Positions 38,519-47,475 of a stretch of 64,000 nucleotides of DNA are shown piece by piece. Origin of the DNA: Shimia aestuarii (GTDB lineage: Bacteria > Pseudomonadota > Alphaproteobacteria > Rhodobacterales > Rhodobacteraceae); the NCBI RefSeq assembly GCF_900114635.1, contig NZ_FOTQ01000001.1, positions 1,178,001 to 1,242,000 on the forward strand. Reading direction: 5' to 3'. The position numbers and the translations under genes were made by a program. Under the pieces are notes generated by a model that had not been told where the DNA came from, searched no databases, and was given only the letters and a program-made list of their open reading frames with translations. Numbering within the stretch: the stretch's first letter is position 1; every line of letters starts with the position of its first letter.

Positions 38519-38908
38519 TCAAGGCGCCGCGGCCCAGACCTCGATTTCGACCACGAAATCAGGGCGTGTAAATCCGGACACGATCAGAAGGGTCGAGCTT
38601 GGCAATCTCTCGGCCTCTGCAAGGAAGGCGTCGCGCGCCGCCATGTAACCGTCCATGTGGTCACGATCCGTCACGAAGGCGGACACATGCACCACGTCTT
38701 CGGGCATCATGCCGGCCTCGGCGAGAATATGGCGGATGTTTTCGAAACAGATATCAGCCTGCTCCCGCGCGCCTTGGGGCACTGTGCCATCCTGCGCCAA
38801 GCCCAGCTGGCCCGAAGTCCGGACAATCCGATGCCCAGCCGGGACTTCCACCCCATGTGAATAGCGGGCGAAGGGCGGTGCGATTGCGACTGGGTTGAGC
38901 GGGCGCAT
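38519..38908 (-). CDS. RidA/YjgF-like protein lacking the catalytic arginine
   Basis: A 129-residue RidA-fold protein (trimeric chorismate-mutase-like fold): FARYSHGVEVPAGHRIVRTSGQLGLAQDGTVP, then DVVHVSAFVTDRDHMDGYMAAR and VEIEVWAAA. Canonical RidA enzymes hydrolyse reactive enamines/imines through an Arg in a P-A-R-S context near residue 105; here the stretch is LPSSTLLIV with Ser at that place, as in non-RidA subfamilies. ATG 38908 has a perfect AGGAGG. It is divergent from the creatininase-like gene with 169 nt between starts and probably belongs to the same catabolic locus. Confidence 0.88.
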   Translation of the reverse strand: MRPLNPVAIAPPFARYSHGVEVPAGHRIVRTSGQLGLAQDGTVPQGAREQADICFENIRHILAEAGMMPEDVVHVSAFVTDRDHMDGYMAARDAFLAEAERLPSSTLLIVSGFTRPDFVVEIEVWAAAP

Positions 38909-39077
38909 GGAAACCTCCTGATCCTGACCCGGCAAAGACTTGCATTTTCCTCCACGCTTTGTAAATTTCCGACATCTCTGGCACAGACATAGGGCCACGT
39001 TCACCACCCACTCGGGGCGGCGCGTGGCTTTTGCATTTCTGCCTCGGCGTTTTCCCGACTTTTGGAAAGGCTGGCAC

Positions 39078-39857
39078 ATGCAGGGATACTGGTCCGATCT
39101 CAAGGCCCCTCAATTTCGCGATCTGCCCGCGGATACAATCGCTGTTCTCCCGCTTGGTGCGACAGAGCAACACGGCCCCCACCTGCCGTTATCCGTGGAC
39201 AGCGACCTTGTTGACGCCGTGCTCTCGCGCAGCCTTCCCCATTGGGACAAGGGCACCAACGCACTGATCCTGCCCACACTGCGCATCACCAAGAGTAACG
39301 AACACTCTAACCATCCCGGCACGCTTGCGCTCTCAGCCACCACGCTTCTGGCGATGCTTGAAGACATCGGCGACAGCGTCACGAGGGCCGGGATCACACG
39401 TCTTGCCATGTTGAACGGGCATGGCGGCAACACCGCCGTGCTTGAAATCGCCAGCCGCGAGATGCGCGTGAAACACGGCATCATTACGGCGCATGGCAGC
39501 TGGTTCAGCTTTGCGGACTGGAACGGAGTGATGGCACCGGACAATCTTGACCACGACCAGCATGGCGGCGACAGCGAAACCAGTCCGATGCTTGCCGCGC
39601 GCGCCGATCTTGTGGACATGCAGGCCACCGGGGATTTTCGCTCGAAAAGCCGGAAATGGCAGGCAGAGCAGCGATGGATCGGCCTCAATGGTCAGGCAAT
39701 GCGCCCCGGTTGGATCATCGACGATCTGCAGGCCTCGGGGGCCTGCGGCGATGCTTCTGCGGCGACGGTCGAGAAAGGCGAGGCGATGTTGAACAGCGCC
39801 GCTCGCAACTTTGCCGCTTTCTTGCTCGACTTCGCACATTTCGACCCGGAGGCGTAA
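39078..39857 (+). CDS. Creatininase-family amidohydrolase
   Basis: A 259-residue creatininase-fold metal enzyme. Metal ligands are visible in ATEQHGPHLPLSVDSD (Glu30, His32, His35, Asp41/43) and in DHDQHGGDSETS (Glu167), with the NGHGGN signature at 113-118. Members hydrolyse cyclic amides or formamides (creatinine, FAPy, mycofactocin precursor). The frame is open to 38940, but ATG 39078 is preceded by GGAAAGG and begins the domain. It starts a tightly spaced series with an amidohydrolase (3-nt gap) and an FAD oxidase. The substrate may be a heterocyclic nitrogen compound; creatinine itself is not demonstrated. Confidence 0.9.
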   Translation: MQGYWSDLKAPQFRDLPADTIAVLPLGATEQHGPHLPLSVDSDLVDAVLSRSLPHWDKGTNALILPTLRITKSNEHSNHPGTLALSATTLLAMLEDIGDSVTRAGITRLAMLNGHGGNTAVLEIASREMRVKHGIITAHGSWFSFADWNGVMAPDNLDHDQHGGDSETSPMLAARADLVDMQATGDFRSKSRKWQAEQRWIGLNGQAMRPGWIIDDLQASGACGDASAATVEKGEAMLNSAARNFAAFLLDFAHFDPEA

Positions 39858-39860
39858 TCC

Positions 39861-41081
39861 GTGGAGACCCAAGCCATCGCCATCCTGCCCGACATTTCAA
39901 TCCCATTGGACCTGATCCATCGACGGGAACAATTTCACGGCACCTCCGTCAATGATTGCGTGCACGGCGACTTGATCCTGAGCCGCGGCCGCGTCGTCGG
40001 GATGCGCCCGTCAGCGGCTGCGCAAACTGCCCCACGCCTGCTGTTCCCGGCATTGACCGAGCCGCATTGCCACCTCGACAAGTGTCACACGATATCCCGA
40101 ATGCCCCACTCCGGTGGCGATCTTCTCGCGGCCATCGAAGCCCAGATGAGGGACAAGGCATATTGGAGCGAATCCGACATCCGCACCCGCGCTCAACGGG
40201 GGCTTGACGAAGCCATTGCGGCGGGATGCCATACGCTGCGCAGTCATGTGGACTGGGGGCATGAGGCCACACCGCCAACCGCGTGGCACGTACTACTGGA
40301 ACTGGCTCAGGAAAGCGCCCTGACTCTTCAACTCTCGCCGCTTGCCGGCATAGACCAGATGGCGGACCCGACTTTTGCGGCGACCGTGGCGCGGGTTGTT
40401 CCGGACGGCCATGCCCTTGGCGCCTTTGTCCTTGGTCACACCCAGATCCCGACGGGGTTACGTAACATGTTCGCCTTGGCAGCGGATCACGGTCTGCCGC
40501 TTGATTTTCATGTCGACGAAACGCTCGACCCGAAAATCAACGGCTTGGAGGCCATTGCCGATATGGCCCTGGAAACCCGTTTCGACGGGCCTATCCTCTG
40601 CGGGCACGCAGTCAGCCTTGCCACCTGCACACCTGATGAGTTCAGGCGGATCGCGGACAAGCTGGCGCGCGCGCGGATCACCATTGTCGCCCTGCCCACG
40701 ACCAACCTTTATCTTCAGGGGCGCGATCCACATACCCCCGGACTGCGCGGCCTGACCCCGCTTGACGCGCTGGCCGCGGCAGGTGTCCCGATCCTGTTGG
40801 GTAGCGACAATGTACGTGATGCCTTTTGCCCAGTCGGGCGGCACGACCCGCTTTATGCGCTTGAACTGGCGATACTGGCCGGACATCTCGACCCGCCGCT
40901 CGGGCGCTGGTTGCGAACCATCACCACCGATGCGCGCACCGCGCTTGGCATGAACCCCACTCCAATCGACGGTGCTCATCTCAATGACCTTCGGATCGCA
41001 GATGCGAGCGATCTTTCGCACTTGATCAGCGGCGCAGCGCACAGGCCCGCAACTGACCTTCTGAAGGAGCATCTTCAATGA
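39861..41081 (+). CDS. Amidohydrolase, cytosine-deaminase-like
   Basis: A 406-residue TIM-barrel amidohydrolase. The metal site can be traced as EPHCHLDKC (His69, His71), FHVDETLD (His217, with Glu220 as likely general acid-base), CGHAVSL (His249) and LLGSDNVRDAF (Asp316), the arrangement of cytosine deaminase-type enzymes; no carbamylated Lys is needed. It starts at GTG 39861, eight nt after GGAGG, three nt beyond the creatininase-like stop, and its end overlaps the FAD oxidase gene by 4 nt. It probably deaminates or opens a small heterocycle delivered by the same pathway. Confidence 0.88.
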   Translation: METQAIAILPDISIPLDLIHRREQFHGTSVNDCVHGDLILSRGRVVGMRPSAAAQTAPRLLFPALTEPHCHLDKCHTISRMPHSGGDLLAAIEAQMRDKAYWSESDIRTRAQRGLDEAIAAGCHTLRSHVDWGHEATPPTAWHVLLELAQESALTLQLSPLAGIDQMADPTFAATVARVVPDGHALGAFVLGHTQIPTGLRNMFALAADHGLPLDFHVDETLDPKINGLEAIADMALETRFDGPILCGHAVSLATCTPDEFRRIADKLARARITIVALPTTNLYLQGRDPHTPGLRGLTPLDALAAAGVPILLGSDNVRDAFCPVGRHDPLYALELAILAGHLDPPLGRWLRTITTDARTALGMNPTPIDGAHLNDLRIADASDLSHLISGAAHRPATDLLKEHLQ

Positions 41082-42487
41082 CCGACAGCATATCCGGGAA
41101 ATCCAACCTCAACTGGGCCAGTTTCGCCGAGGAACTCGCCCCGGTGGCAACCATCTCCGAGCCGGTTCTCGTCAAGAAACGATCGCGCGATTTCTTCTGG
41201 TACTCGCCCATCCTGAACAGCCAGTTGCGCCGAAGCTTCGGCGACCTTGTAGCGCTGCCAAAGACACCCGAAGAAATGGCACATTGCCTGAGCGTGGCCT
41301 ATGCCCATGACGCGCCGATTGTGCTTCGCGGGGGCGGGACTGGCAATTACGGGCAGGCTGTACCGCTGGATGGCGGGCTGATCATCGAGACCACAGCGAT
41401 GAACCGCATTCTCGACATCGGTGATGGCTATGTCACTGCCGAAGCCGGAGCCAATATCGAAGAGATCAACGCCGCCCTACACGCGAAAGGCTGGGAACTG
41501 GCCATCTTTCCGTCGACACAGGACATCGCCACCATCGGCGGTTTCATCGCAGGAGGTTCATCGGGCATCGGATCGGTTGCCCAGGGCATGCTGCGCGATC
41601 CCGGAAACATCATTTCACTCAAGGCAATGAGCGTCGAGGACACTCCAAAGTTGCGCCTGTTTGAAGGCCAAGACGTCAACCAGATCCACCATGCCTGGGG
41701 TCTGAATGGCGTCATTACCGAAGTGACCCTTCGAACCGTACCGCACCAAAAATGGATCGGATGCATGGCGACGTTTGACAGTTACCCCAAAGCCTACGGC
41801 GCGGGGTACGCGCTGGCCTGCGCGCCCGATATCCATCGCAAGCTTGTGTCCACCGTGGACGCACGGATATGTGCGTATTTCCCGCGCCTTGCGGATCACC
41901 TGCGCCCTGGAAAGCACCTGATGACCTCGTTGGTTCCGGTCGAGGACATGGACGCCTACCGTGCCCTGATCGCCGAACAAGGTGGCACCGTGGACCTTGC
42001 GATGTCCGAGACCGAGCTCAAGGCGGCCAAACTGCCCCATGTGTTCGAATTTGCCTATAACCATACCACACTCCAAGTCCTGAAGGCGGACCGCAGCGCG
42101 ACCTATCTACAAGTGGGTTGTCCGACACCGCCCGATCCTGCAGCGATTACCGACCTTGGCCCCAAGCTTGGGGACGATGTGTGGCAACACCACGAATTCG
42201 CGCTTCTTGATGGACAGATCGTCTCGTTTGATCTGCCGATCGTTTGGTATTCCACAGAAGACCGCCTTCACGAGATCGAGGCCACCTACGAGGCGAACGG
42301 CTTTCCGGTGTACGACGCGCATGTGTGCATGGTCGAAGGGGGCGGGCTCAAGAATGCCGACTACCGGCACCTTGCGTGGAAAAAACGGATGGACCCGAAG
42401 GGGTTGCTGAACTCGGGCAAGTCGCTCGAATGGGAAAACGTCAAGCATAAGACGCCTGAAGAAATCGAGGCCATGATCCCCGAATGA
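41078..42487 (+). CDS. FAD-binding oxidoreductase, GlcD/lactate-dehydrogenase-like
   Basis: A 469-residue FAD-binding type-4 (PCMH) oxidoreductase. The FAD-binding half (about 55-235) contains APIVLRGGGTGNYGQAVPLDGGLII, VTAEAGANIEEINAAL and IATIGGFIAGGSSGIGSVAQG; the C-terminal half is the FAD-linked oxidase C domain, ending DPKGLLNSGKSLEW. No His in the RGGG motif is seen for covalent FAD. It follows the amidohydrolase with an ATGA overlap. It may oxidise a hydroxy- or amino-acid product formed by the two hydrolases. Confidence 0.87.
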   Translation: MTDSISGKSNLNWASFAEELAPVATISEPVLVKKRSRDFFWYSPILNSQLRRSFGDLVALPKTPEEMAHCLSVAYAHDAPIVLRGGGTGNYGQAVPLDGGLIIETTAMNRILDIGDGYVTAEAGANIEEINAALHAKGWELAIFPSTQDIATIGGFIAGGSSGIGSVAQGMLRDPGNIISLKAMSVEDTPKLRLFEGQDVNQIHHAWGLNGVITEVTLRTVPHQKWIGCMATFDSYPKAYGAGYALACAPDIHRKLVSTVDARICAYFPRLADHLRPGKHLMTSLVPVEDMDAYRALIAEQGGTVDLAMSETELKAAKLPHVFEFAYNHTTLQVLKADRSATYLQVGCPTPPDPAAITDLGPKLGDDVWQHHEFALLDGQIVSFDLPIVWYSTEDRLHEIEATYEANGFPVYDAHVCMVEGGGLKNADYRHLAWKKRMDPKGLLNSGKSLEWENVKHKTPEEIEAMIPE

Positions 42488-42958
42488 TGGACAACCAGTG
42501 GTCCATTTGCAGGAGACTTTGGCAAAAAGCCGCAGAGGAATGGCAGTAAAGCGACCCATGATGTCGAATATTGCACTCGTGGGGTCGTTATCGGACCAGA
42601 GGAATCAGCGCATGCAAACGCTACAATCAACTATGCTCTGGCATTCCGACAGCCCACTCCTGCCGGTTCCGGCCCCCTCCACTACAGTTTCCGACTGTGG
42701 CACGTCTCGGTCCGTCGCTCAGAGCACCTCACGAAAAAAAGATCGGAAATCTGTTGCATACCGGACCTATCATATGGCTGGATATGATCAGAGCGCGGTG
42801 CGGAAGGCATTGAATTGCCATGCAAAGCCCGATTTTTGGGACTGTCCCGAGGGGGGATTATACCCGAAACACCAAAGATGCGGTCGTCTGGGCCGCTGCA
42901 ATAATGCAGGCACACTGCACACCGGGGCACCCCGGAATGACCAACAGAGAGGAACATC
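42488..42958 (+). other. 471-nt gene-free leader upstream of the solute-binding protein gene
   Basis: No convincing gene is present: the open frames here lack any family similarity and have poor composition. It begins with an inverted repeat TGGAC/GTCCA (42488-42505) just after the oxidase stop and ends with a CCGGGG-CA-CCCCGG hairpin (42922-42935) and a GAGAGGA ribosome-binding site. It probably holds the promoter and leader of the binding-protein gene. Confidence 0.6.
42922..42935 (+). promoter_or_regulatory. Hairpin in the leader of the solute-binding protein gene
   Basis: CCGGGG and CCCCGG are separated by only CA, 23 nt before the ATG at 42959 and just upstream of the ribosome-binding site. 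It may stabilise or control the leader; no known riboswitch is recognised. Confidence 0.35.
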
Positions 42959-44620
42959 ATGACTTTTTACAAACGTAACGGACAGCCGCTGCCTGACGTG
43001 ATCGTGGACCAGGCGTCCAAGGTCGGCACGGACCCGGTCAACCGCCGCGAATTCCTGGCGCTGGCCAGCGCCTTCGGGGCAACTGCGGCAACCGCCTATT
43101 CGATGATCGGCATGGCCGCTCCGGCGCAGGCGGGCAGCCACGCCAAGATGGGCGGCACGGTGCGCATCCAGATGGAGGTGCGCGCGCTCAAGGATCCGCG
43201 CACCTATGACTGGTCGCAAATCGCCAACTTCTCGCGTGGGTGGCTGGAATACCTGATCACGTACGAAAACGACGGTACGTTCCAACCGCAGCTTCTGGAA
43301 AGCTGGGACATCTCGGACGACGCCAAGACCTATACCCTGAACGTGCGTAAGGGCGTGAAGTGGAACAACGGCGACGATTTCACTGCGGAAGATGTTGCAC
43401 GCAACATCATCGCATGGTGCGACAAGGACGTTGAGGGCAACTCGATGGCGGGCCGCTTTGCCACGCTGATCGATGCGAACACCAACAAGGCCATCGATGG
43501 TGCGGTCGAGGTTGTCGACAGCCATACGGTGCGCCTGAACCTGCCCAAGCCGGACATCTCGCTTGTTCCCGGCATGGCCGACTACCCGGCTGCGATCGTG
43601 CACAGTTCGCACAATGCCGACAACATGCTTGGCAATCCGGTCGGCACGGGCCCCTACCTGCCGGAAAGCCTCGAAGTGGGCGTCAAGGGTGTGCTCGTGC
43701 GCAACGAAAGCCATACCTGGTGGAACGAAGGCAACGGTGCGTTCATGGATCGTATCGAATATATCGACTATGGCACCGACCCGGCTGCGTGGATGGCTGC
43801 CGCAGAGGCCGAAGAAGTCGACATGCTCTATTCGGTTGACGGCGAATTCATCGACATCATCTCGTCTCTCGATGGCTGGGTCGAGAACGAGGTTGTCACC
43901 ATGGCCACCATCGTTATCCGTCCGAACCAGCTTGCCGAAGTGGAGGGCGTTAAGCCATACGCCGACAAGCGCGTGCGCCAGGCCATCGCCATGGCCGTGG
44001 ACAACAACGTGTTGCTCGAACTGGGCTATGACGGGCGCGGCGTTGTCGCGGCCAACCACCATGTCGGACCGGCCCACCCGGAATACGCCGATATCGGCAT
44101 GCCCAAGCATGATCCGGCCGCTGCCAAGGCGCTTCTGGACGAAGCGGGCATGGGCGATTTCGAGATGGAAATCCACTCGATCGACGACGCATGGCGCAAG
44201 AACACCACTGACGCCGTCGCCGCGCAGCTGCGGGATGCGGGCTTCAACGTCAAGCGTACCATCCTGCCCGGTTCGACCTTCTGGAACGACTGGACCAAGT
44301 ACCCGTTCTCGTCGACCAACTGGAACCACCGTCCGCTGGGCGTTCAGATCTGGGCGCTGGCCTATAAGTCGGGCGAAGCATGGAACGAATTCGGCTACTC
44401 CAACCCCGATTTCGACGCCATTCTGGAAGAAGCACTCGCTACGGCTGACGTTGAAAAGCGCCGTGCGCTGATGGCCAAAGGCGAAGCGATCCTGCAAGAG
44501 GACGCTGTCACGATCCAGCCTTACTGGCGGTCGCTCTACAACCATGCCCGCGAGGGTTTGGCCGGTGCGGCACACCACATTTCGTTCGAGATCCGTCCGG
44601 CAGACCTCGCCTGGACCTGA
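42959..44620 (+). CDS. ABC transporter substrate-binding protein (peptide/nickel family 5), Tat signal
   Basis: A 553-residue periplasmic binding protein of SBP family 5 (DppA/OppA/NikA type). An unusually long 28-residue n-region precedes the twin-arginine motif NRREFL (Arg29, Arg30), a hydrophobic core and cleavage near AQA-GS (about 58). The mature part shows [26 protein letters not shown] and [15 protein letters not shown], typical of the family. GAGAGGA precedes the ATG. No permease or ATPase genes accompany it within the window; DUF2165 follows. It probably binds the substrate of the neighbouring creatininase-like pathway, by position only. Confidence 0.9.
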   Translation: MTFYKRNGQPLPDVIVDQASKVGTDPVNRREFLALASAFGATAATAYSMIGMAAPAQAGSHAKMGGTVRIQMEVRALKDPRTYDWSQIANFSRGWLEYLITYENDGTFQPQLLESWDISDDAKTYTLNVRKGVKWNNGDDFTAEDVARNIIAWCDKDVEGNSMAGRFATLIDANTNKAIDGAVEVVDSHTVRLNLPKPDISLVPGMADYPAAIVHSSHNADNMLGNPVGTGPYLPESLEVGVKGVLVRNESHTWWNEGNGAFMDRIEYIDYGTDPAAWMAAAEAEEVDMLYSVDGEFIDIISSLDGWVENEVVTMATIVIRPNQLAEVEGVKPYADKRVRQAIAMAVDNNVLLELGYDGRGVVAANHHVGPAHPEYADIGMPKHDPAAAKALLDEAGMGDFEMEIHSIDDAWRKNTTDAVAAQLRDAGFNVKRTILPGSTFWNDWTKYPFSSTNWNHRPLGVQIWALAYKSGEAWNEFGYSNPDFDAILEEALATADVEKRRALMAKGEAILQEDAVTIQPYWRSLYNHAREGLAGAAHHISFEIRPADLAWT

Positions 44621-44640
44621 TCCCGACCTGAAGCAACATG

Positions 44641-44667
44641 CGGGCCGCCTTCGGGTGGCCCGTTTTC
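44641..44667 (+). terminator. Terminator of the solute-binding protein gene
   Basis: CGGGCCGCC pairs with GGTGGCCCG around a TTCG tetraloop, followed by TTTTC. It begins 21 nt after the stop codon. Confidence 0.9.
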
Positions 44668-44683
44668 ATGAGAGGACAACCCC

Positions 44684-45166
44684 ATGGACATGACGCTTTT
44701 TGCGCAAACCGTATCGCTGGCGCTTCCGGCGGCGTGGCTGACAACCGGGGTACGCGACAATATCCTGCACCCTCCCGTGAACGAGGTCTTCACGGCACAG
44801 GTTCTGACCATGGAGCGCATGCGCAATGACTGGCCACAGGAATACGCCCGCGTCGAACACCGCGCCATCAACAACCGCGGGGTTCAGAAAGGTCTTTTCC
44901 GCCTGATTGTCGCGTCGGAACTCGTCACCGCATTGATCATGTGGAGCGGCGTCGTTCTCTTGGGACTGGCTGCTGTGGGTATAGCGCTGCCATCACTGGC
45001 GCGCGATGTCGCTCTGATCGGCGCGCTGTTATTCACCGCGATCTGGGCCATGTTCACCATCGTCGGCAACCATTTCAGCTATTGGTTTGCCCATGAAGGC
45101 GCCCAGAACACGCATTTTCAACTGGTGCTCTGGGGGATGGCCAACATGGTGTTTCTCAGCGTTTAA
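44684..45166 (+). CDS. DUF2165-family small membrane protein
   Basis: A 160-residue protein with three or four membrane helices: one at the N-terminus, one near 75-98 (LIVASELVTALIMWSGVVLLGL), one near 108-126 and a C-terminal LVLWGMANMVFL. The GNHFSYWFAHEGAQNTHFQL motif is characteristic of DUF2165. GAGAGGA precedes the ATG. The preceding terminator suggests a separate transcript. Its stop codon overlaps that of convergent znuA by 4 nt (TTAA). The function is unknown. Confidence 0.78.
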   Translation: MDMTLFAQTVSLALPAAWLTTGVRDNILHPPVNEVFTAQVLTMERMRNDWPQEYARVEHRAINNRGVQKGLFRLIVASELVTALIMWSGVVLLGLAAVGIALPSLARDVALIGALLFTAIWAMFTIVGNHFSYWFAHEGAQNTHFQLVLWGMANMVFLSV

Positions 45167-46149
45167 CCCTTTGGCTCAAGGCAGGTTGCAAACTGCTCGC
45201 CCATACGGGCGATGAGACGCTGATAGAGACCGCTTCCCCCGTCCAGCCCCACACCAATCGGATCCAGCTCGACCACCGGAATCTCTCCGTTTTCCGAAAT
45301 CGCCGCGACGATCTTGGGGTCGAACTGCGGTTCGGTGAAGATGCAGTGCACCTGTTCGTGCTCCAGCTCCTCATGAAGCGCGCGCAGACGCCCCGCGCTC
45401 GGGGGAGCGCCGTCGCTGTGCAAAAGCGCCCCGGTCAGGTGCAGGCCAAAGCGGGTTTCGAAATACTGGTAGGCATCGTGGAATACGACAAACCGACGGT
45501 CGCGCATCAGTTCAAGACGCGCGCGGGTTTCCTTGGTCAGCGCCTCAAGATCGGCCGACAAAGTCGCGGCGTTGCCGTCATAGATGGCGGCATTGCCGGG
45601 ATCCATCTCGGAAAGCTGCGCGGCAATCGCATGAACCCAGACCTGTGCATTGACCGGGTCGAGCCAGGCATGCGGGTCAAGCCCATCATGATCGTGGTCA
45701 TGAGCGTCGCCCGCATCATGTGTTTCGTGATCATCATGCGCTTCGTGTTCGTCGTCGCCGTGCTCCGAATGCTCTTCTTCACTGTCATGATCAAAGATTA
45801 TCCCGTCACGAAAGGGCAGACGGCGGGTATCAGTCACGTCCAGAAGCGTGATCTGCACCGCCGACCCCGCGAGCGTACCAATGCTCTCTTCAAGTGACGG
45901 TGTAAGCTCCGGCCCGATCCAGACAACGAGGTCGGCCTCCTGTAGCGCGCGGGCTTCGGACGGGCGCATGGCATAGTCATGCGGCGATGTACCAGGGCGG
46001 ATCAAAAGCTTGGGGGTGCCGACACCGTGCATGACGCCAGCCACGAGGTACTGAACCGGGGCGATATCGGTCACGACCTTGGGCACTTCGGCCTGCGCAA
46101 AAACAGGCCACGCAAGCAGGGCAGGGAAGAAGCGGGCAAATCTGGACAT
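45163..46149 (-). CDS. znuA: Zinc ABC transporter, periplasmic binding protein
   Basis: A 328-residue cluster A-I metal-binding protein with a Sec signal peptide (cleavage near AQA-EV, about 20). Zinc ligands include His57 in GTSPHDYAMRPSEA and His160 in GLDPHAWLDP. Between them, residues about 120-155 form a His/Asp/Glu-rich loop characteristic of zinc-specific ZnuA. The C-terminus carries the FTEPQFDPKIVAAI motif. It is transcribed divergently from zur-znuC-znuB across an 85-nt region with a Zur-like box. It delivers periplasmic Zn2+ to ZnuB. Confidence 0.95.
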   Translation of the reverse strand: MSRFARFFPALLAWPVFAQAEVPKVVTDIAPVQYLVAGVMHGVGTPKLLIRPGTSPHDYAMRPSEARALQEADLVVWIGPELTPSLEESIGTLAGSAVQITLLDVTDTRRLPFRDGIIFDHDSEEEHSEHGDDEHEAHDDHETHDAGDAHDHDHDGLDPHAWLDPVNAQVWVHAIAAQLSEMDPGNAAIYDGNAATLSADLEALTKETRARLELMRDRRFVVFHDAYQYFETRFGLHLTGALLHSDGAPPSAGRLRALHEELEHEQVHCIFTEPQFDPKIVAAISENGEIPVVELDPIGVGLDGGSGLYQRLIARMGEQFATCLEPKG

Positions 46150-46189
46150 ATGGGTGGACCTTCGGATAAAAGAGGTTCTGGCTCTAAAA

Positions 46190-46212
46190 GAAATGTTATA
46201 CTATATCAAGTG
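46190..46212. promoter_or_regulatory. Zur-like operator between znuA and zur
   Basis: The core TGTTATACTATATCA (46194-46208) is an imperfect palindrome around a central C, flanked by GAAA on the left. It resembles alphaproteobacterial Zur boxes (GTTATA-type half-sites) and lies between the divergent starts of znuA and zur. Confidence 0.65.
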
Positions 46213-46234
46213 CCATTTCTAAGAAAGGACTCCG

Positions 46235-46714
46235 ATGAGCGAAATCGGATTTGAGAAACATGATCACACGGCATGCATGGCCGGTGCGCTGGACGCGGCG
46301 GAAAGCGCCTGCGAAGCGCGCGGGTTGCGCCTTACCAAAGGGAGGCGGCGCGTTCTGGAGATCCTGTTGCAGGAACACCGGGCCATGGGCGCTTATGACA
46401 TTTTGGGGTTAATGGCCGATGAAGGCTACGGCGCACAGCCGCCCGTGGTCTATCGCGCTCTCGACTTTCTCGTTGGCAACGGGTTCGCGCACAAGATCGA
46501 GCGGCTGAACGCCTATATTGCCTGCTCACATCCGGGCGACGATCACGCGCCGGTGTTCCTGATCTGCCGCGACTGTGGTGTTGTGGCCGAAACCGGCATG
46601 TCGCTTAGAAACAGCCTTGGGGCAGCTGCTGAACGGGTCGGATTTGCCATTGAAACCACGGTCATCGAGGCCGAGGGGCTGTGCCCCGCCTGTCGTGAAA
46701 AGAGCGCCGCATGA
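46235..46714 (+). CDS. zur: Fur-family zinc uptake regulator
   Basis: A 159-residue Fur-family repressor. The winged helix (about 32-95) contains LRLTKGRRRVLEILLQEHRAMGAYDILGLMADEGYGAQPPVVYRALDFLVGNGFAHKIE. Structural zinc is bound by two CxxC pairs, CRDC (111, 114) and CPAC (150, 153), as in Zur. Its place as first gene of the znuCB operon, divergent from znuA with a Zur-like box between, makes Zur far more likely than Fur. AAAGGA precedes the ATG and the stop overlaps znuC (ATGA). Confidence 0.93.
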   Translation: MSEIGFEKHDHTACMAGALDAAESACEARGLRLTKGRRRVLEILLQEHRAMGAYDILGLMADEGYGAQPPVVYRALDFLVGNGFAHKIERLNAYIACSHPGDDHAPVFLICRDCGVVAETGMSLRNSLGAAAERVGFAIETTVIEAEGLCPACREKSAA

Positions 46715-47475
46715 GCCTTATCACGGTATCCGGGCTCAGCATTTCGCATGGTGATCACCAAGCCCTTTCGAATGTGGACCTGAACATCGACAAGGGCGAG
46801 ATCGTCACCATTGTCGGACCGAACGGGTCGGGCAAAACCACGCTTTTACGCTGTATTATCGGGGCGTTACGCCCCAACGCGGGCGAGGTGAAGCGCGCGG
46901 CGGGCCTGCGCATCGGCTATGTCCCTCAAAGCCTGAGCATTGACCAGACCCTGCCGCTTAGAGTGGAACGTTTCCTGTCCCTGCCCCGCCGCCGCGCGCC
47001 TGGCGACATTGCGGCCGCACTGGTACAGGCCGGGGCCGCAGGGTTGGCTGACAGGCAAATGACCGGACTTTCGGGCGGACAATTCCAAAGGGTCCTGCTG
47101 GCTCGCGCGTTACTTGAAAATCCGGACCTTCTGATCCTGGACGAGCCAACAACCGGGCTGGATCAACCGGGATCGGCCGACCTTTATGCCCAGATCGAAC
47201 AGGTGCGCCGCGAAACCGGGGCCGCCATCCTGATGGTGAGCCACGAGTTGCACGTGGTCATGAGTGCGAGCGACCGGGTGATCTGTCTGAACGGGCATGT
47301 GTGTTGTCATGGCACGCCTGAGATCGTCGCCTCGGCCCCGGAATACCGGGCGCTGTTCGGGACTGGCACTCATGGGGCACTGGCGCTTTATCGCCATGAA
47401 CACGACCACCACCACGATCACGAAAACTGCGATCATGATCACACGCACGACCACGAGGCCCATACCCATGCTTGA
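46711..47475 (+). CDS. znuC: Zinc ABC transporter, ATP-binding protein with His-rich tail
   Basis: A 254-residue ABC ATPase: Walker A GPNGSGKTT, Q-loop region YVPQSLSI, signature LSGGQFQRVLLARAL, Walker B LLILDEPTTGLD and the switch His in MVSHELHVVM. It powers zinc import through ZnuB. The last 26 residues (229-254) contain twelve His alternating with Asp, Glu and Thr, a likely cytoplasmic zinc-binding tail. The gene overlaps zur by 4 nt and znuB by 8 nt. Confidence 0.95.
   Translation: MSLITVSGLSISHGDHQALSNVDLNIDKGEIVTIVGPNGSGKTTLLRCIIGALRPNAGEVKRAAGLRIGYVPQSLSIDQTLPLRVERFLSLPRRRAPGDIAAALVQAGAAGLADRQMTGLSGGQFQRVLLARALLENPDLLILDEPTTGLDQPGSADLYAQIEQVRRETGAAILMVSHELHVVMSASDRVICLNGHVCCHGTPEIVASAPEYRALFGTGTHGALALYRHEHDHHHDHENCDHDHTHDHEAHTHA

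Noticed and set aside
42498..42962. Possible 154-residue gene in the leader before the binding protein
   Set aside because: No ribosome-binding site, no recognisable domain and an irregular composition; it would also overlap the real start at 42959.
42788..44578. Antisense open frame of 596 codons opposite the solute-binding protein gene
   Set aside because: Composition typical of an antisense shadow; the plus strand encodes a full family 5 binding protein with Tat signal and terminator.
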